Of a stretch of 64,000 nucleotides of DNA, positions 29,425-37,471 are shown piece after piece. A program made the position numbers and the translations under genes. The stretch comes from Bradyrhizobium manausense. GTDB taxonomy: Bacteria > Pseudomonadota > Alphaproteobacteria > Rhizobiales > Xanthobacteraceae. Numbering within the stretch: position 1 is the first letter of the stretch; every line of letters begins with the position of its first letter. A model generated the notes under the pieces. That model saw only the letters and a list, made by a program, of their open reading frames with translations, did no database searches and had not been told where the DNA came from. The stretch is from contig NZ_JAFCKB010000020.1 of assembly GCF_018130615.1 (NCBI RefSeq), positions 1 to 64,000 on the forward strand, given 5' to 3'.

Positions 29425-29880
29425 TCAGCCGCGCTTGAGCAGCAAGTCCTTCAGTCCGGTCGGATAGAGGCTCGGGCCACCAGGCAGGTCGAGCTCGGTC
29501 AGATCGAACCAGCGGGCGACGATTTCCTCTCCATTGTCCTCGCGGAAGTCGATGCGCTCCTGGTCGATGAAGGCGCCGTCCGGGAACGCGACGTCGGCGA
29601 TGAACATCACCTCGTGCCCGGTCGCGCCTTCGTGGACAAAAATGTTCTCCATCATCAGGGTTGCACCAATGATGGTGATGTCGATGCCGAGCTCTTCGTC
29701 GAATTCGCGCACGAGCGCAGCCTGCCAGCTCTCGCCGAACTCGATCTCGCCGCCGAGCGGGCGCACGCCCTTGATCCGGCCCGCATCGTCACGCACCTCG
29801 GCCGCAAGCAGCCGCCCGCCCCGCCAGTGCAGGCCGATCGCGACGACGCGGATGTGGGGATGAGGGCGCCATGTGGTCAT
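29425..29880 (-). CDS. Nudix hydrolase
   Basis: A 151-residue pyrophosphohydrolase. The Nudix box is complete: G-G-E-I-E-F-G-E-S, then REFDEELGI, matching GX5EX7REUXEEXGU. The N-terminus has RVVAIGLHWRGGRLLAAEV, typical of small Nudix proteins that clean up nucleoside diphosphate derivatives. The substrate cannot be told. It is convergent with the small secreted protein gene (3 bp apart) and about 50 bp downstream of ubiX. Confidence 0.92.
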   Translation of the reverse strand: MTTWRPHPHIRVVAIGLHWRGGRLLAAEVRDDAGRIKGVRPLGGEIEFGESWQAALVREFDEELGIDITIIGATLMMENIFVHEGATGHEVMFIADVAFPDGAFIDQERIDFREDNGEEIVARWFDLTELDLPGGPSLYPTGLKDLLLKRG

Positions 29881-29929
29881 GGGGCATCGTTAGACGTCTT
29901 CGGGCGCCGTCGCAATCGCCGCCTGACGA

Positions 29930-30514
29930 TCATATTTCGCCGCGCCATTGCCGCGCTGGTGCCGAGATGTCCGGCAGGCCCAGGAGATTGATCGCACGGC
30001 AGGCGATCTGGTCGACGATCTCGTCCGGCGATTGCGGCTTCAGATAGAAGGCCGGCAGCGGCGGCGCGATGATCGCGCCGATCTCGGTGGCCTGCACCAT
30101 CGTGCGCAGATGTCCGAGATGCAGCGGGCTCTCGCGCACCAGCAGCACCAGGCGCCGCCGCTCCTTGAGCTGCACGTCGGCGGCGCGCACCAGCAGATTG
30201 TCGAGCTGTCCCCAGGCGATCGCCGACAGCGTGCGGATCGAGCACGGCGCGATGATCATGCCGCCGACCGGAAACGAGCCGCTGGCGATGCTGGCGCCGA
30301 TATCCGATGGCGCGTGGTTGCGAAAGGCGAGGGCGCGCAAGTGCGGCAGCGCATCAGCGCCGACCTCCTCAGCCAGCGTACGCTCGGCGGCCGGCGAGAT
30401 CACCAGATGCACCGCGCAGCGCGGAGTCTCCGCGAGCCGCTCGACGATCCGCATGCCGATCGCCGCGCCCGAGGCGCCGCTGATGCCGACGATCACGCCG
30501 TGCCGCTCGCTCAT
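29930..30514 (-). CDS. ubiX: Flavin prenyltransferase UbiX
   Basis: A 194-residue enzyme that prenylates FMN to make the prFMN cofactor of UbiD decarboxylases. Motifs: VGISGASGAAIGMRIVE (residues 8-24), HLVISPAAERTL, IASGSFPVGGMIIAPCSIRTLSAIAWG and the C-terminal RRLVLLVRESPLHLGHLRTM. The start ATG 30512-30514 overlaps the TGA of ubiD (ATGA), so the longer frame upstream is not used and the genes are coupled. Cytoplasmic. Confidence 0.96.
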   Translation of the reverse strand: MSERHGVIVGISGASGAAIGMRIVERLAETPRCAVHLVISPAAERTLAEEVGADALPHLRALAFRNHAPSDIGASIASGSFPVGGMIIAPCSIRTLSAIAWGQLDNLLVRAADVQLKERRRLVLLVRESPLHLGHLRTMVQATEIGAIIAPPLPAFYLKPQSPDEIVDQIACRAINLLGLPDISAPARQWRGEI

Positions 30515-32037
30515 GCGGGCTCTCGTATCCCGCTGAGCCCGAGTGCGGGCCACATCGCATCGACCCTGGCGATCACGACGGGATCCATCGCGAGCGGCTC
30601 GCCCCACGCTCGTTCCGTCTCAGGGGGAATCTTCGTCGTTGCGTCGATCCCGAGCTTGCCGCCGAGCCCGGATTTCGGCGAGGCGAAGTCGAGATAATCG
30701 ATCGGCGTGTCGGAGAGCGTGACGAGATCGCGCGAGCTGTCGCTCCGCGTCGCGACAGCCCACATCACTTCGCGCCAGTCGCGGATGTCGATGTCGTCGT
30801 CGACCACGATCAGGAGCTTGGTGTAGCTGAACTGCGGCAGCATGGACCACAGGCCGAGCATCAGCCGCCGCGCCTGGCCGGGATAGCGCTTCTTGATCGA
30901 GGCGATCGCGATCCGGTATGAGCAGGTCTCCGGCGGCAGCCAGCAATCGGTCACTTCAGGGAATTGCTGCCGTATCAACGGCACAAACAGTTGATTCAAG
31001 GCCTCGCCGATCCGCGACGGCTCGTCGGGTGCGCGGCCGGTGAAGGTCGACAGGTAGATCGGCTGTTGCTGCGAGGTGATGGCGGTGACGCGCAGCACCG
31101 GAAATTGCTCGACCGAATTGTAGTAGCCGGTGTGATCGCCATAGGGTCCCTCGGCGGCGGTCTCGGTGGCCGAGACCAAGCCCTCGATGACGATCTCTGC
31201 CGTCGCGGGCACCTCGAGCGGGACCGTGAGGCATGGCGTCAGCTCGGGCCGCTCGCCGCGCAGAATGCCGGCGAAGCGCAGCTCGGAGATGGCCTCGGGC
31301 AGCGGCAGCACGGCGGCGAGGATGGTCGCAGGGTCGGCACCGATGACGATCGCCACCGGCATGTCGCGCCCAAGCGCCTTCCATTGCTGATGATGCCGGG
31401 CGCCGCCACGATGCGCGAGCCAGCGGATGATGGCGCGGTCGCGGCCGAGGATTTGCATGCGGTAGACGCCGACATTCTCCTCTTGATCGGCCGTCGCCGA
31501 GTCCGGCGGCGCGGTGATGACCAGCGGCCAGGTGATCAGGGGGGCGGGCTCGCCTGGCCAGCAGATCTGGGCCGGCAGCCTATGAAGATCGATGTCGTCG
31601 CCCATCACGGCGCGATCCTGCACCGGCGCTGCGACGCGCGATCGCGGCCGCGTCGCGAGCGCGGCGCGCGCCAACGGCAGCTTGTGCCATGCATCGCGAA
31701 TGCCGTGCGGCGGCCGCGGTGTGCGCAGCTCGGCCATCATCGTGCCGAGCTCGTCGAGCCGGTCAGGCGTGATGCCCATGCCCCACGCGGTTCGCTCCAC
31801 CGTGCCGAACAGATTGGTCAGGAGCGGCATGCCGGATACAAGACCGTCGGTCCTGACCGGCCGTTCGAACAATAATGCAGGGCCGTTGTCCCCGATGACG
31901 CGCCGGTGGATCTCGGTGATCTCGTGGATCACGGAGACCGGCTCGCGAATGCGTCGCAGTTGGCCCTTGCCGTCGAGGAAGCGCACGAAGTCGGATAAGT
32001 CGCGAAAGCGCGGAACGTCACGTTGCAAGCCGGCCAT
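30511..32037 (-). CDS. ubiD: UbiD-family decarboxylase
   Basis: A 508-residue prFMN-dependent decarboxylase, the size of 3-octaprenyl-4-hydroxybenzoate decarboxylase. Recognisable blocks are RFRDLSDFVRFLD at the start, EENVGVYRMQILGRD, PATAEIVIEGLVSATETAAEGPYGDHTGYY and LLIVVDDDIDIRDWREVMWAV. With ubiX beside it and ubiTUV across the divergent promoter, the substrate is most likely the polyprenyl-hydroxybenzoate of ubiquinone synthesis. ATG 32037 lies just after GGGAG. Confidence 0.93.
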   Translation of the reverse strand: MAGLQRDVPRFRDLSDFVRFLDGKGQLRRIREPVSVIHEITEIHRRVIGDNGPALLFERPVRTDGLVSGMPLLTNLFGTVERTAWGMGITPDRLDELGTMMAELRTPRPPHGIRDAWHKLPLARAALATRPRSRVAAPVQDRAVMGDDIDLHRLPAQICWPGEPAPLITWPLVITAPPDSATADQEENVGVYRMQILGRDRAIIRWLAHRGGARHHQQWKALGRDMPVAIVIGADPATILAAVLPLPEAISELRFAGILRGERPELTPCLTVPLEVPATAEIVIEGLVSATETAAEGPYGDHTGYYNSVEQFPVLRVTAITSQQQPIYLSTFTGRAPDEPSRIGEALNQLFVPLIRQQFPEVTDCWLPPETCSYRIAIASIKKRYPGQARRLMLGLWSMLPQFSYTKLLIVVDDDIDIRDWREVMWAVATRSDSSRDLVTLSDTPIDYLDFASPKSGLGGKLGIDATTKIPPETERAWGEPLAMDPVVIARVDAMWPALGLSGIREPA

Positions 32038-32080
32038 CTCCCGAAAAAGCGGAAGCTAGCCGGCGCGATGTCGATCTTCC

Positions 32081-32094
32081 TTGTTCCCGCTCAA
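32081..32094. promoter_or_regulatory. Possible FNR/FixK box between ubiD and ubiT
   Basis: TTGTTCCCGCTCAA keeps the TTG-N8-CAA core of Crp/Fnr-type boxes, with one mismatch (T for A/C at position 4) to the FixK2 consensus. Its centre is 41.5 bp from a putative ubiD start at about 32046, the class II activator distance. The divergent gap is only 90 bp. This is a weak match and is offered because oxygen control of this cluster is expected. Confidence 0.35.
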
Positions 32095-32127
32095 ATACAT
32101 CGGCGTGCAAATGGCTCAGATGATCCC

Positions 32128-32661
32128 ATGAGTCATTCGTCCGCCGTCTCCGGCCCATTGCCGACAATCCCGCCGATTCTCGCGCTCGCGATCCGTCCCT
32201 TGCCGCTGTTTCCGCTGCAACTCGTTCTCAGCGGCTTCCTGCAAAATATTCTCAGGCGCAATCCCGGCCTGCTCGATAGGCTCGGCGAGCACCGGCGCGC
32301 GCGGTTCGGGATCAAGCCGGTGGATTTGCCGTTTGCGTTCGTCGTCGAGGCTGCCCCGCCGCGGCTCCTGGTGGTGCGTGAGCTGCCGCAGAACCTTGAT
32401 GCCCGCGTCTCCGCCTCGCTGGCGAATTTGCTTGCCCTGGTCGAAGGCAGGGTGGACGGCGATGCGTTGATGTTTTCGCGCCAGCTCGGCATCGAAGGCG
32501 ACGTGGAGGCCGTGCTCGCCCTGCGCAATGCGATCGACGATGCCGGGCTCGATCTCGCCGGGGAGTTGGCGTCGCTGTTCGGTCCGCTGGGTGGGCCGGC
32601 GAGGCGTTCGTTCGAATTTGCACGGGACAGGCTGACCGGCTCACCGGGGGAGCCGCGGTGA
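32128..32661 (+). CDS. ubiT: UbiT, SCP2-domain accessory factor of anaerobic ubiquinone synthesis
   Basis: A 177-residue protein with an SCP2 lipid-binding domain. It begins with a hydrophobic amphipathic stretch (ILALAIRPLPLFPLQLVLSGFLQNIL) and continues with FAFVVEAAPPRLLVV, LANLLALVEGRVDGDALMFSRQLGIEGD, the typical SCP2 core. UbiT replaces UbiJ when ubiquinone is made without oxygen, presumably holding the isoprenoid intermediates. It overlaps ubiU by one base (TGATG), confirming a ubiT-ubiU-ubiV operon. Confidence 0.92.
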   Translation: MSHSSAVSGPLPTIPPILALAIRPLPLFPLQLVLSGFLQNILRRNPGLLDRLGEHRRARFGIKPVDLPFAFVVEAAPPRLLVVRELPQNLDARVSASLANLLALVEGRVDGDALMFSRQLGIEGDVEAVLALRNAIDDAGLDLAGELASLFGPLGGPARRSFEFARDRLTGSPGEPR

Positions 32662-33638
32662 TGGAGCTGATCTGTCCCGCCGGAACGCCGGCCGCGCTGC
32701 GGAGCGCCATCGACGCGGGCGCGGACGCCGTCTATTGCGGCTTCAACGACGAGACCAACGCGCGCAATTTTCCCGGATTGAACTTCAGCCGCGACGAGCT
32801 GCGCAAGGGGATCGCATTCGCGCACGGCCGCGGTGCGAAAATCCTCGTCGCCATCAATACCTTTCCGCGCGCCTCGGCCACCGCGCTGTGGCAGCGCGCC
32901 GTCGATGACGCGGTCGAGGCCGGCGCGGACGCGCTGATCGTCGCCGACATCGGGCTGATGGATTATGTCGCGCGGCGCCATCCGAACCAGCGCCTGCATG
33001 TCTCGGTGCAGGCCGCGGCCGCCAATCCCGACGCCATCGCTTTCTATGTCGAGACCTTCGGGGCGCGCCGGGTCGTGCTGCCGCGCGTGCTCAGCGTCGC
33101 GGAGATCGCCGAGATCATGCGCGAGACGCGCTGCGAGACCGAAGTCTTCGTGTTCGGCGGCCTCTGCGTGATGGCCGAGGGGCGCTGTTCGCTGTCGTCC
33201 TACGCCACCGGAAAATCGCCGAACATGCAGGGCGTCTGCTCTCCGGCGAGCCACGTCGCCTATGAGGAGACCGGGCGGGGAACGACGTCCCGGCTCGGCG
33301 GATTCACCATCAACTGCTTCGCGCCGCAGGAAGCCGCGGGCTATCCGACCCTGTGCAAGGGCCGGTTCTCCACCGCGCTTGGCGATGGCTACATCTTCGA
33401 GGACCCCGTCAGTCTCGATGCCACGACGCTGCTCGCCGGATTGCGAAGCGCCGGCGTCGCCGCGCTGAAGATCGAGGGGCGCCAGCGCGGACGCGCCTAT
33501 ATCGAGAGTGTGGTCCGTCACTTCCGCCGTGCGCTCGATACGCTGGAGGATGGCAGCGAGGCCGATATCGTCAGCTTGACGCCGTTCACCGAAGGCCAGG
33601 CTTCCACGCTCGGCGCCTATCGCAAGACATGGCGGTGA
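32661..33638 (+). CDS. ubiU: UbiU, peptidase-U32-like O2-independent hydroxylase subunit
   Basis: A 325-residue U32-family protein. Four cysteines, Cys169, Cys176, Cys193 and Cys232, fall at the same numbers as the 4Fe-4S ligands I recall for E. coli UbiU (context GGLCVMAEGRC, GVCSP, TLCKGRF). The N-terminus MELICPAGTPAALRSAIDAGADAVYCGF is characteristic. UbiU forms a heterodimer with UbiV that hydroxylates ubiquinone precursors in the absence of oxygen. The start overlaps the ubiT stop by one base; a GTG one codon upstream is also possible. Confidence 0.95.
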   Translation: MELICPAGTPAALRSAIDAGADAVYCGFNDETNARNFPGLNFSRDELRKGIAFAHGRGAKILVAINTFPRASATALWQRAVDDAVEAGADALIVADIGLMDYVARRHPNQRLHVSVQAAAANPDAIAFYVETFGARRVVLPRVLSVAEIAEIMRETRCETEVFVFGGLCVMAEGRCSLSSYATGKSPNMQGVCSPASHVAYEETGRGTTSRLGGFTINCFAPQEAAGYPTLCKGRFSTALGDGYIFEDPVSLDATTLLAGLRSAGVAALKIEGRQRGRAYIESVVRHFRRALDTLEDGSEADIVSLTPFTEGQASTLGAYRKTWR

Positions 33639-33669
33639 CCGATGCAGGGAACCAATGAGAGGAAACCCG

Positions 33670-34560
33670 ATGCAGCTTAGTCTCGGGCCCGTCCTCTACA
33701 ATTGGGCGCCGGAACGCTGGCGCGACTTCTACTTCCGGATCGCCGAGGAGGCGCCGGTCGACGTCGTGTCGGTGGGCGAGATCGTGTGCTCGAAACGGGC
33801 GCCGTTCTTCACGGAATATCTGCCTGACGTGATCGAGCGCCTCGAGGGTGCCGGCAAGCAGGTTCTGCTGGGTTCGCTGATCCTGGTGTCGCTCCGGCGC
33901 GAGCGGCGCCAGACCGAGGAGCTTTGCGCGGCGGACGGCCCGTTGGTCGAGGTCAACGACCTGACCTGCCTCAGATCGATCCGAGGCCGGCCGCACGCGA
34001 TCGGCCCCTACGTGAACATCTACAACGAGACCAGCGCGACCTTTCACGTCCAGCAGGGTGCCACGCGAATCTGCCTGCCGCCCGAGCTGCCGATCTCGTC
34101 AGCAGCGGTGATCGCCGCGGCGGTCCCCGAGGCCTTGATCGAGATCTTTGCCTTCGGCCGCGTGCCGCTGGCGATCTCCGCACGCTGCTACCATGCGCGG
34201 CTGCACAAGCTGTCCAAGGACAATTGCCGCTTCGTCTGCGAAAAGGACCCGGACGGGCTCGCGCTGAAGACGCTGGACCAGCAGGAGTTCCTCACCGTCA
34301 ACGGTGTCCAGACCCTGTCGCATGCCTGCACCAATCTCATTGGCGACATCGCGGCGCTGCGCGAGGCAGGCATCGGCTCGCTGCGGCTGTCGCCGCAGGA
34401 TTGCGACATGGTCGAGGTCGCCAGGACGTTTCGCGATGTGCTCGATGGGGGCAGATCGGCCGAAGACGCCAGCGGCCGCCTGTCGGAGCTCTATCCAGGT
34501 GTCGCCTTTGCCAACGGCTTCCTCCGCGGCCAGCCCGGCTTTTCCTTCGCGCAAGCGTAG
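33670..34560 (+). CDS. ubiV: UbiV, partner of UbiU in O2-independent ubiquinone hydroxylation
   Basis: A 296-residue U32-like protein. Cys40 (GEIVCSKR), Cys173, Cys186 and Cys190 (ARCYHARLHKLSKDNCRFVC) match the spacing of the 4Fe-4S site of UbiV. The start MQLSLGPVLYNWAPE at 33670 has GAGAGGAAACC before it, so the in-frame ATG five codons upstream is unlikely. Last gene of the ubiTUV operon; it is convergent with the enolase-family gene, 6 bp away. Confidence 0.94.
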   Translation: MQLSLGPVLYNWAPERWRDFYFRIAEEAPVDVVSVGEIVCSKRAPFFTEYLPDVIERLEGAGKQVLLGSLILVSLRRERRQTEELCAADGPLVEVNDLTCLRSIRGRPHAIGPYVNIYNETSATFHVQQGATRICLPPELPISSAAVIAAAVPEALIEIFAFGRVPLAISARCYHARLHKLSKDNCRFVCEKDPDGLALKTLDQQEFLTVNGVQTLSHACTNLIGDIAALREAGIGSLRLSPQDCDMVEVARTFRDVLDGGRSAEDASGRLSELYPGVAFANGFLRGQPGFSFAQA

Positions 34561-34566
34561 CCGCAC

Positions 34567-35658
34567 CTAGCTCACGAGATATTTCTTCACCGCCGCCTCG
34601 TCCCATTCGATGCCGTTGCCGGGCTCCTCGCCCGGCAGCGCAAAGCCGTCCCTGATCTTCAGCCGCGTCGCCAGCACCGCGTCGGCCCAGTCGACATATT
34701 CCAGCCATTGCCCGGTCGGTGTCACGCAGAGCAGCTGCGCGCTGACCTCCGAGAACAGATGCGTCGACATCTCGATGCCGGCGGCATGCGCGAGCGCGGC
34801 AGCGCGGAGCCAGCCGGTGACGCCGCCGATGCGCTGCACGTCGGGCATCACGTAGTCGCAGGCCTCCGCCGCCAGCGCAGCCTGCATCGAAAACGCGCTG
34901 TCGAAGTTTTCGCCGATCTGGACCGGCGTGCGCAGCGCATCCGCGATGCGGGCGCAGCCCGTATAGTCGTCGTGGCGGATCGGCTCCTCGATCCAGCTCA
35001 GGCCCTCGTCGTCGAGCATCTCGCCGCGAAGGATCGCCTCGGTCACCGTCAGCGCCTGATTGTAGTCGCACATCAGCGTCACCTCGTCGCCGACGGCCTT
35101 GCGCACTGCGCGCACGACGGCGAGATCTTCCCGCGCATCGGGGCGGCCGACGCGAATCTTGGCGGCCTGAAAACCTTCGGCCAGCAGCTTGTGCGCTTCC
35201 TCCACCGCCGCGCCGGCCGGCATGATACCGAGGCCTTTCGAATTGTACGCTTTCACCGGCTTTGGTGCCCCGCCGAGCAGGCGGGCCAGCGGCAGGCCGC
35301 GTGCTCGGGCAAGCGCGTCCCATGCCGCCATGTCGATGCCCGATTGTGCCAGCCGCTGCAGGCCGGCGAGGCCGAGCAGTGTGAAGCGCTGGGTCAGCTT
35401 GCGCTCGACCTCGAACGGCAGCAGCTCTTCGCCGGCGAGCAGCTCCGACATGTCCATGACCATGGCGGTCAGCGGCCTCAAGGCCGACGGCGTGATCGAG
35501 AACAGATAGGCATGACCCACCACGCCCTGGTCGGTCTCGCAGTCGATCAGCACCAGCGGCGCCTTTGCCACCGCCCCGGTCGAGGTCTTGAGCGGCAAAT
35601 TCATCGGCACGATCACGGGGCGCGCGTTGAAGCGCCTGATGCGGATAGTTTCGGTCAT
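34567..35658 (-). CDS. Mandelate racemase / muconate lactonizing enzyme family protein
   Basis: A 363-residue member of the enolase superfamily. The lid domain is N-terminal. In the barrel the second-strand motif is AAKIRVG, that is Lys-x-Arg rather than the Lys-x-Lys of classical racemases. Metal ligands are in CDYNQAL (Asp), SWIEEPI (Glu) and QIGENF (Glu), followed by DVQRIGG and STHLFSE, where His is the second acid/base. It probably acts on a carboxylate sugar or aromatic acid that cannot be named. ATG 35658 after GGGAGATCCC is preferred to a start 12 codons upstream. Confidence 0.88.
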   Translation of the reverse strand: MTETIRIRRFNARPVIVPMNLPLKTSTGAVAKAPLVLIDCETDQGVVGHAYLFSITPSALRPLTAMVMDMSELLAGEELLPFEVERKLTQRFTLLGLAGLQRLAQSGIDMAAWDALARARGLPLARLLGGAPKPVKAYNSKGLGIMPAGAAVEEAHKLLAEGFQAAKIRVGRPDAREDLAVVRAVRKAVGDEVTLMCDYNQALTVTEAILRGEMLDDEGLSWIEEPIRHDDYTGCARIADALRTPVQIGENFDSAFSMQAALAAEACDYVMPDVQRIGGVTGWLRAAALAHAAGIEMSTHLFSEVSAQLLCVTPTGQWLEYVDWADAVLATRLKIRDGFALPGEEPGNGIEWDEAAVKKYLVS

Positions 35659-35837
35659 GGGATCTCCCGGCGGGTTGATACCGATCTTAAACATTCGTCA
35701 TGAAACGAAAAGATGTTTGCCACGCCCTCCATAAAATGGGGTTGCGCGGGAACGCGTTTGTTGGCTCTGTGCCGCGGCATGTTATGCCGCAATTCCCGAA
35801 AAGCTTGCGGCAAAAACGCCGACAACGGAGCCATCAC

Positions 35838-37400
35838 GTGAAACGAGAGATCGCCGAAGAGCAGCGCAAGAGCGGCATCCTGACAGGGGCCGTGATCGCC
35901 TTCCTCCTGCTCGCTCTGCCGCTCGCGGTCTGGCTGGACCTGACCGAGCTCAGCAAGTCGGCGCTGCGCCGGCAGGCCGCCGATCTCAACTCCGTCATCA
36001 CCAGCGTGCGCAGCTATTATGCCTCCAACGTGGTCGGGCGCATCCTTGCCAACCCTGACGGCACCACCAGGGTCGTGCACAATTACGAGTCGGTTGCCGG
36101 CGCGGTCCCGATCCCCGCGACGCTGTCGCTGGAGCTCGGACGGGTGATCGGCGCCCAGCAGGAGAACATCACCTACCGCTTCGTCTCGGACTTCCCGTTC
36201 CAGAACCGCGCCCCGCACCAGCTCGACAAGTTCGAGAAGGATGCGCTGGCCGCGCTGCGCGCCGATCCCGAGCAGAAGATCGTCGACACCGAAACCTCGC
36301 TGTTCTCCGACAAGGTCCGCCTGGTCGCGCCGGTCACGATGGGCCCGGCCTGCGTCAGCTGCCACAACAGCCACCCCGAAAGCCCGAAGAAGGACTGGAA
36401 GGTCGGTGACATCAGAGGCATCCAGGAAGTCATCATCGCCCAGCCGATCGCCGCCAACATCTTCTCGTTCAAGTTCCTGCTGGCCTATTTCCTGGTCGCT
36501 GCCGGCTGCGGCCTGTCGTTCCTCTCGCTGCAGCGCCGCCAGGCCAGGCGCATCAAGGGCATGAACAAGGAGCTCGAATCCGCCAACGATTTCCTGGCGT
36601 CGCTCTCCATGAAGATCTCGCGCTACATTCCGCCGCAGGTCTACAAGAGCATCTTCTCCGGCCAGAAGGACGTCACCATCCACACCGAGCGCAAGAAGCT
36701 CACGATCTTCTTCTCCGACATCCAGAATTTTACCGCGACCACCGAGCGGCTTCAGCCTGAATTGCTGACCCAGCTTCTCAACGAATATTTTACCGAGATG
36801 TCGGCGATCGCGCACGAGCATGGCGGCACCGTCGACAAGTTCATCGGCGACGCCATGTTGATCTTCTTCGGCGATCCCGAGACCAAGGGCGATCGCGCCG
36901 ACGCGCAGGCCTGCCTGCAGATGGCCTGGCGCATGCAGCAGCGTCTCACTGAGCTCAATGCGAAATGGCGGGCCTCCGGCATCGAGCAGCCGTTCCGCTC
37001 GCGCATGGGCATCAATTCCGGCTATTGCAATGTCGGCAATTTCGGCAGCAGCGACCGCATGGACTACACCATCATCGGTGCGGAAGCGAACCTCGCCGCA
37101 CGCCTGCAATCGATCGCCGAGCCCGGCGGCATCGTGCTGAGCTACGAGAGCTTCGCGCTCGTCAGCGACATCGTCCGCGCCCATGCGCTGCCCGCCATCA
37201 CCATGAAGGGCATCAGCCGCGAGGTGATCCCGTACTCGGTGGATGCGCTGAACGACGCGGCGGCGGAGCGGAGCGGCGTCATCACGGAGCGCGCGCCGGG
37301 CCTCGAGCTCTATCTCGATCCCGCGGTGGTGAAGTCCGGCGACGCCGCGCGGGTGCGTTTGTTGCTGGAGAGTGCGTTGGCCTCGCTGAAGCCGGCGTGA
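35838..37400 (+). CDS. Membrane adenylate/guanylate cyclase with a haem-c-type DUF3365 sensor domain
   Basis: A 520-residue protein. Helix 1 is at about residues 13-32; a periplasmic DUF3365/Tll0287-like domain of about 175 residues follows and contains CVSCH at 172-176, a c-type haem attachment motif. Helix 2 is at about 210-231, then a linker helix and a class III cyclase domain at about 285-475 with metal Asp294 (FFSDIQNFT) and Asp338 (GDAMLIFF). Architecture implies a redox or gas signal at the haem changes cyclic nucleotide production. GTG at 35838 after ACGGAG is the likely start; the frame is open further upstream. Confidence 0.85.
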   Translation: MKREIAEEQRKSGILTGAVIAFLLLALPLAVWLDLTELSKSALRRQAADLNSVITSVRSYYASNVVGRILANPDGTTRVVHNYESVAGAVPIPATLSLELGRVIGAQQENITYRFVSDFPFQNRAPHQLDKFEKDALAALRADPEQKIVDTETSLFSDKVRLVAPVTMGPACVSCHNSHPESPKKDWKVGDIRGIQEVIIAQPIAANIFSFKFLLAYFLVAAGCGLSFLSLQRRQARRIKGMNKELESANDFLASLSMKISRYIPPQVYKSIFSGQKDVTIHTERKKLTIFFSDIQNFTATTERLQPELLTQLLNEYFTEMSAIAHEHGGTVDKFIGDAMLIFFGDPETKGDRADAQACLQMAWRMQQRLTELNAKWRASGIEQPFRSRMGINSGYCNVGNFGSSDRMDYTIIGAEANLAARLQSIAEPGGIVLSYESFALVSDIVRAHALPAITMKGISREVIPYSVDALNDAAAERSGVITERAPGLELYLDPAVVKSGDAARVRLLLESALASLKPA

Positions 37401-37427
37401 GCTTTGGGTCGCAGAAGCCTCCACGGC

Positions 37428-37455
37428 GTCATGGCCGGGCCAAGCCCGGCATGAC
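37428..37455. repeat. Short inverted repeat between convergent genes
   Basis: GTCATGGCCGGGC (37428-37440), CAA, then GCCCGGCATGAC form a near-perfect hairpin with one bulged G. It lies between two converging gene ends and may terminate both; there is no clear T run. Related short pieces are seen at 14800-14836 and 58733-58775. Confidence 0.6.
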
Positions 37456-37471
37456 GACCGATTGAGTCAGC

